Below, piece by piece: positions 6,491 through 6,735 of a DNA stretch of 6,735 bases (positions are counted from its first letter, which is position 1; the number at the start of each line of letters is the position of its first letter). This DNA comes from an uncultured Prevotellaceae bacterium (GTDB lineage: Bacteria > Bacteroidota > Bacteroidia > Bacteroidales > Bacteroidaceae): NCBI GenBank assembly GCA_946403615.1, contig CAMJAO010000119.1:1-6735 (forward strand). Reading direction: 5' to 3'. The notes beneath the pieces were generated by a model that was not told where the DNA came from, ran no database searches, and worked only from the letters and a program-made list of their open reading frames with translations. A program made the position numbers and the translations under genes.

Positions 6491-6530
6491 GTAATAAAAA
6501 TGAAAAATCGAGTTTTTCATTTTGTATTAC
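6491..6530. repeat. Long inverted repeat (17-bp stem, one bulge) in the last spacer
   Basis: The left arm 6491-6507 (GTAATA then AAAATGAAAAA) pairs fully with 6513-6530 apart from one bulged G at 6524, leaving a TCGAG loop (6508-6512). The right arm ends in TTTTG, so the -33 element of the DUF2723 promoter (6521-6524) is part of the palindrome. The stem is almost all A-T pairs, more likely relevant to DNA binding or cruciform shape than to a strong RNA terminator. Confidence 0.65.
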
Positions 6531-6551
6531 GCTCAACTTGCACTAATTTTG
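6521..6551 (+). promoter_or_regulatory. Promoter of the DUF2723 gene (TTTG-N19-TAATTTTG)
   Basis: TTTG (6521-6524), 19 bases, then TAATTTTG (6544-6551) is a full match to the Bacteroidetes primary sigma consensus. The ATG follows 42 bases after the box. The equivalent place in the preceding repeat has TTTG (6439-6442), also 19 bases, then TAATTTTT (6462-6469), identical in layout but lacking the final G. Confidence 0.75.
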
Positions 6552-6593
6552 CACCTAATTATTTCGAAATAGTATTATTTTAGTCTTTTTTTG

Positions 6594-6735
6594 ATGAAAA
6601 AGTACAGATTGGTGGACAATATCTGCGGATGGGTGGCCTTTTTGATAGCCGCATTCGTATATTGCTCCACAGTAGAACCAACAGCCAGTTTTTGGGACTG
6701 TCCGGAATTTATCGCTACCGGTTATAAACTTGAAG
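6594..6735 (+). CDS. DUF2723 family membrane protein, N-terminal fragment (cut by window edge)
   Basis: Only the first 47 codons are present. The peptide begins MKKYRLVDNICGWVAFLIAA and continues through FVYCSTVEPTASFWDCPEF to IATGYKLE. The hydrophobic segment at about residues 11-25 followed by VEPTASFWDCPEFIATGYKLE is the characteristic start of DUF2723 proteins of Bacteroidetes, large multi-membrane proteins with a GT-C-like glycosyltransferase architecture. Relatives have been linked to protein O-mannosylation (TMEM260-like), but the bacterial role is not established. The usual form in my recollection is WDCGEF; here the fourth residue is Pro. Full-length proteins are about 1,000 residues, so most of the gene lies to the right. 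It has its own promoter and is separated from the FemAB-like gene by the repeat array, so it is probably a new transcription unit. Confidence 0.85.
   Translation, partial: MKKYRLVDNICGWVAFLIAAFVYCSTVEPTASFWDCPEFIATGYKLE

Larger units (their letters stand above)
6324..6553 (+). repeat. Tandem array of promoter-like cores with palindromic spacers
   Basis: Two full cores lie at 6374-6403 and 6456-6485. Each reads TTGCACTAATTTT, one variable base (A, then T), then CATAATTTAGGCGGCG. A third copy starts at 6538 and keeps only the first part, with G at the variable base. Starts are exactly 82 bases apart. A degenerate upstream copy around 6324-6351 keeps AGGCGGC (6337-6343) but seems to lack the TTGCAC half. 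Spacers differ in sequence yet each holds an inverted repeat: TAAAAC/GTTTTA (6353-6365), ATAAAAC/GTTTTAT (6420-6436) and a 17-bp stem (6491-6530). Core 1 is flanked by CTCAAC on both sides (6368-6373, 6405-6410) and core 2 by TTCGGT on both sides (6450-6455, 6487-6492). Confidence 0.8.
6309..6593. other. Gene-free stretch holding the 82-bp repeat array and a promoter
   Basis: No coding region is supported. The first 15 bases after the FemAB-like stop are unremarkable; 6324-6553 is the repeat array; the last 42 bases before the DUF2723 start are the AT-rich leader of that gene. No strong intrinsic terminator was seen after the FemAB-like gene. Confidence 0.6.

Noticed and set aside
6374..6553. 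CRISPR array
   Set aside because: There are only two full copies and one partial, spacers are palindromic and longer than typical, and no cas gene is in view.
6324..6553. Integron attC-like sites
   Set aside because: Variable palindromes and GCTCAAC, which fits RYYYAAC, were suggestive, but no matching GTTRRRY core site closes each unit and there are no gene cassettes between copies.

Overview
The window looks like chromosome of a Bacteroidales bacterium, most likely Prevotella or a close relative. Three things support this. The promoter-like sites match the Bacteroidetes pattern TAnnTTTG with a TTTG-like element 19 bp upstream. The starts mostly lack Shine-Dalgarno sequences. The proteins (MepA-like MATE pump, cytidylate kinase-like protein, FdtA-like protein, DUF2723 protein) resemble members typical of that order. 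The genus is an inference from memory of protein style, not a search.

Layout. Positions 1-269 are a gene-free leader with a probable leftward promoter for a gene beyond the left edge and a rightward promoter for the first gene. A rightward group follows: a MATE efflux pump (270-1679), a cytidylate kinase-like P-loop protein (1788-2405) and a YfcE-like metallophosphoesterase (2402-2908), the last two overlapping by 4 bases. A leftward EptA/CptA-type phosphoethanolamine transferase (2944-4740) converges on this group. Across a 141-base divergent gap lies a second rightward group: an FdtA-type sugar 3,4-ketoisomerase (4882-5283) and a FemAB/GNAT-like acyl- or aminoacyltransferase (5370-6308). 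A 285-base gene-free stretch full of structured repeats follows, then the start of a DUF2723 membrane protein (from 6594) that runs off the right edge.

How the genes may work together. The phosphoethanolamine transferase, the FdtA-like enzyme, the FemAB-like protein and the DUF2723 protein all suggest envelope or glycan modification (lipid A or core decoration, deoxysugar synthesis, acylation, possibly glycosylation). The MATE pump and the two small enzymes look like export and housekeeping functions. No complete pathway is present: the sugar aminotransferase that normally accompanies FdtA is absent here.

The least ordinary DNA is at 6324-6553. It is an array of 30-base cores with an exact 82-base period, separated by spacers of different sequence that are each palindromic. 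Two cores are flanked by their own private 6-base direct repeats. The one base that differs between the two full cores is the last base of a promoter-like box, and only the final, gene-proximal copy carries the G that matches consensus. A second, unrelated family of structured repeat occurs twice (1611-1677 and 5284-5347); its first copy supplies the last 22 codons of the MATE gene.
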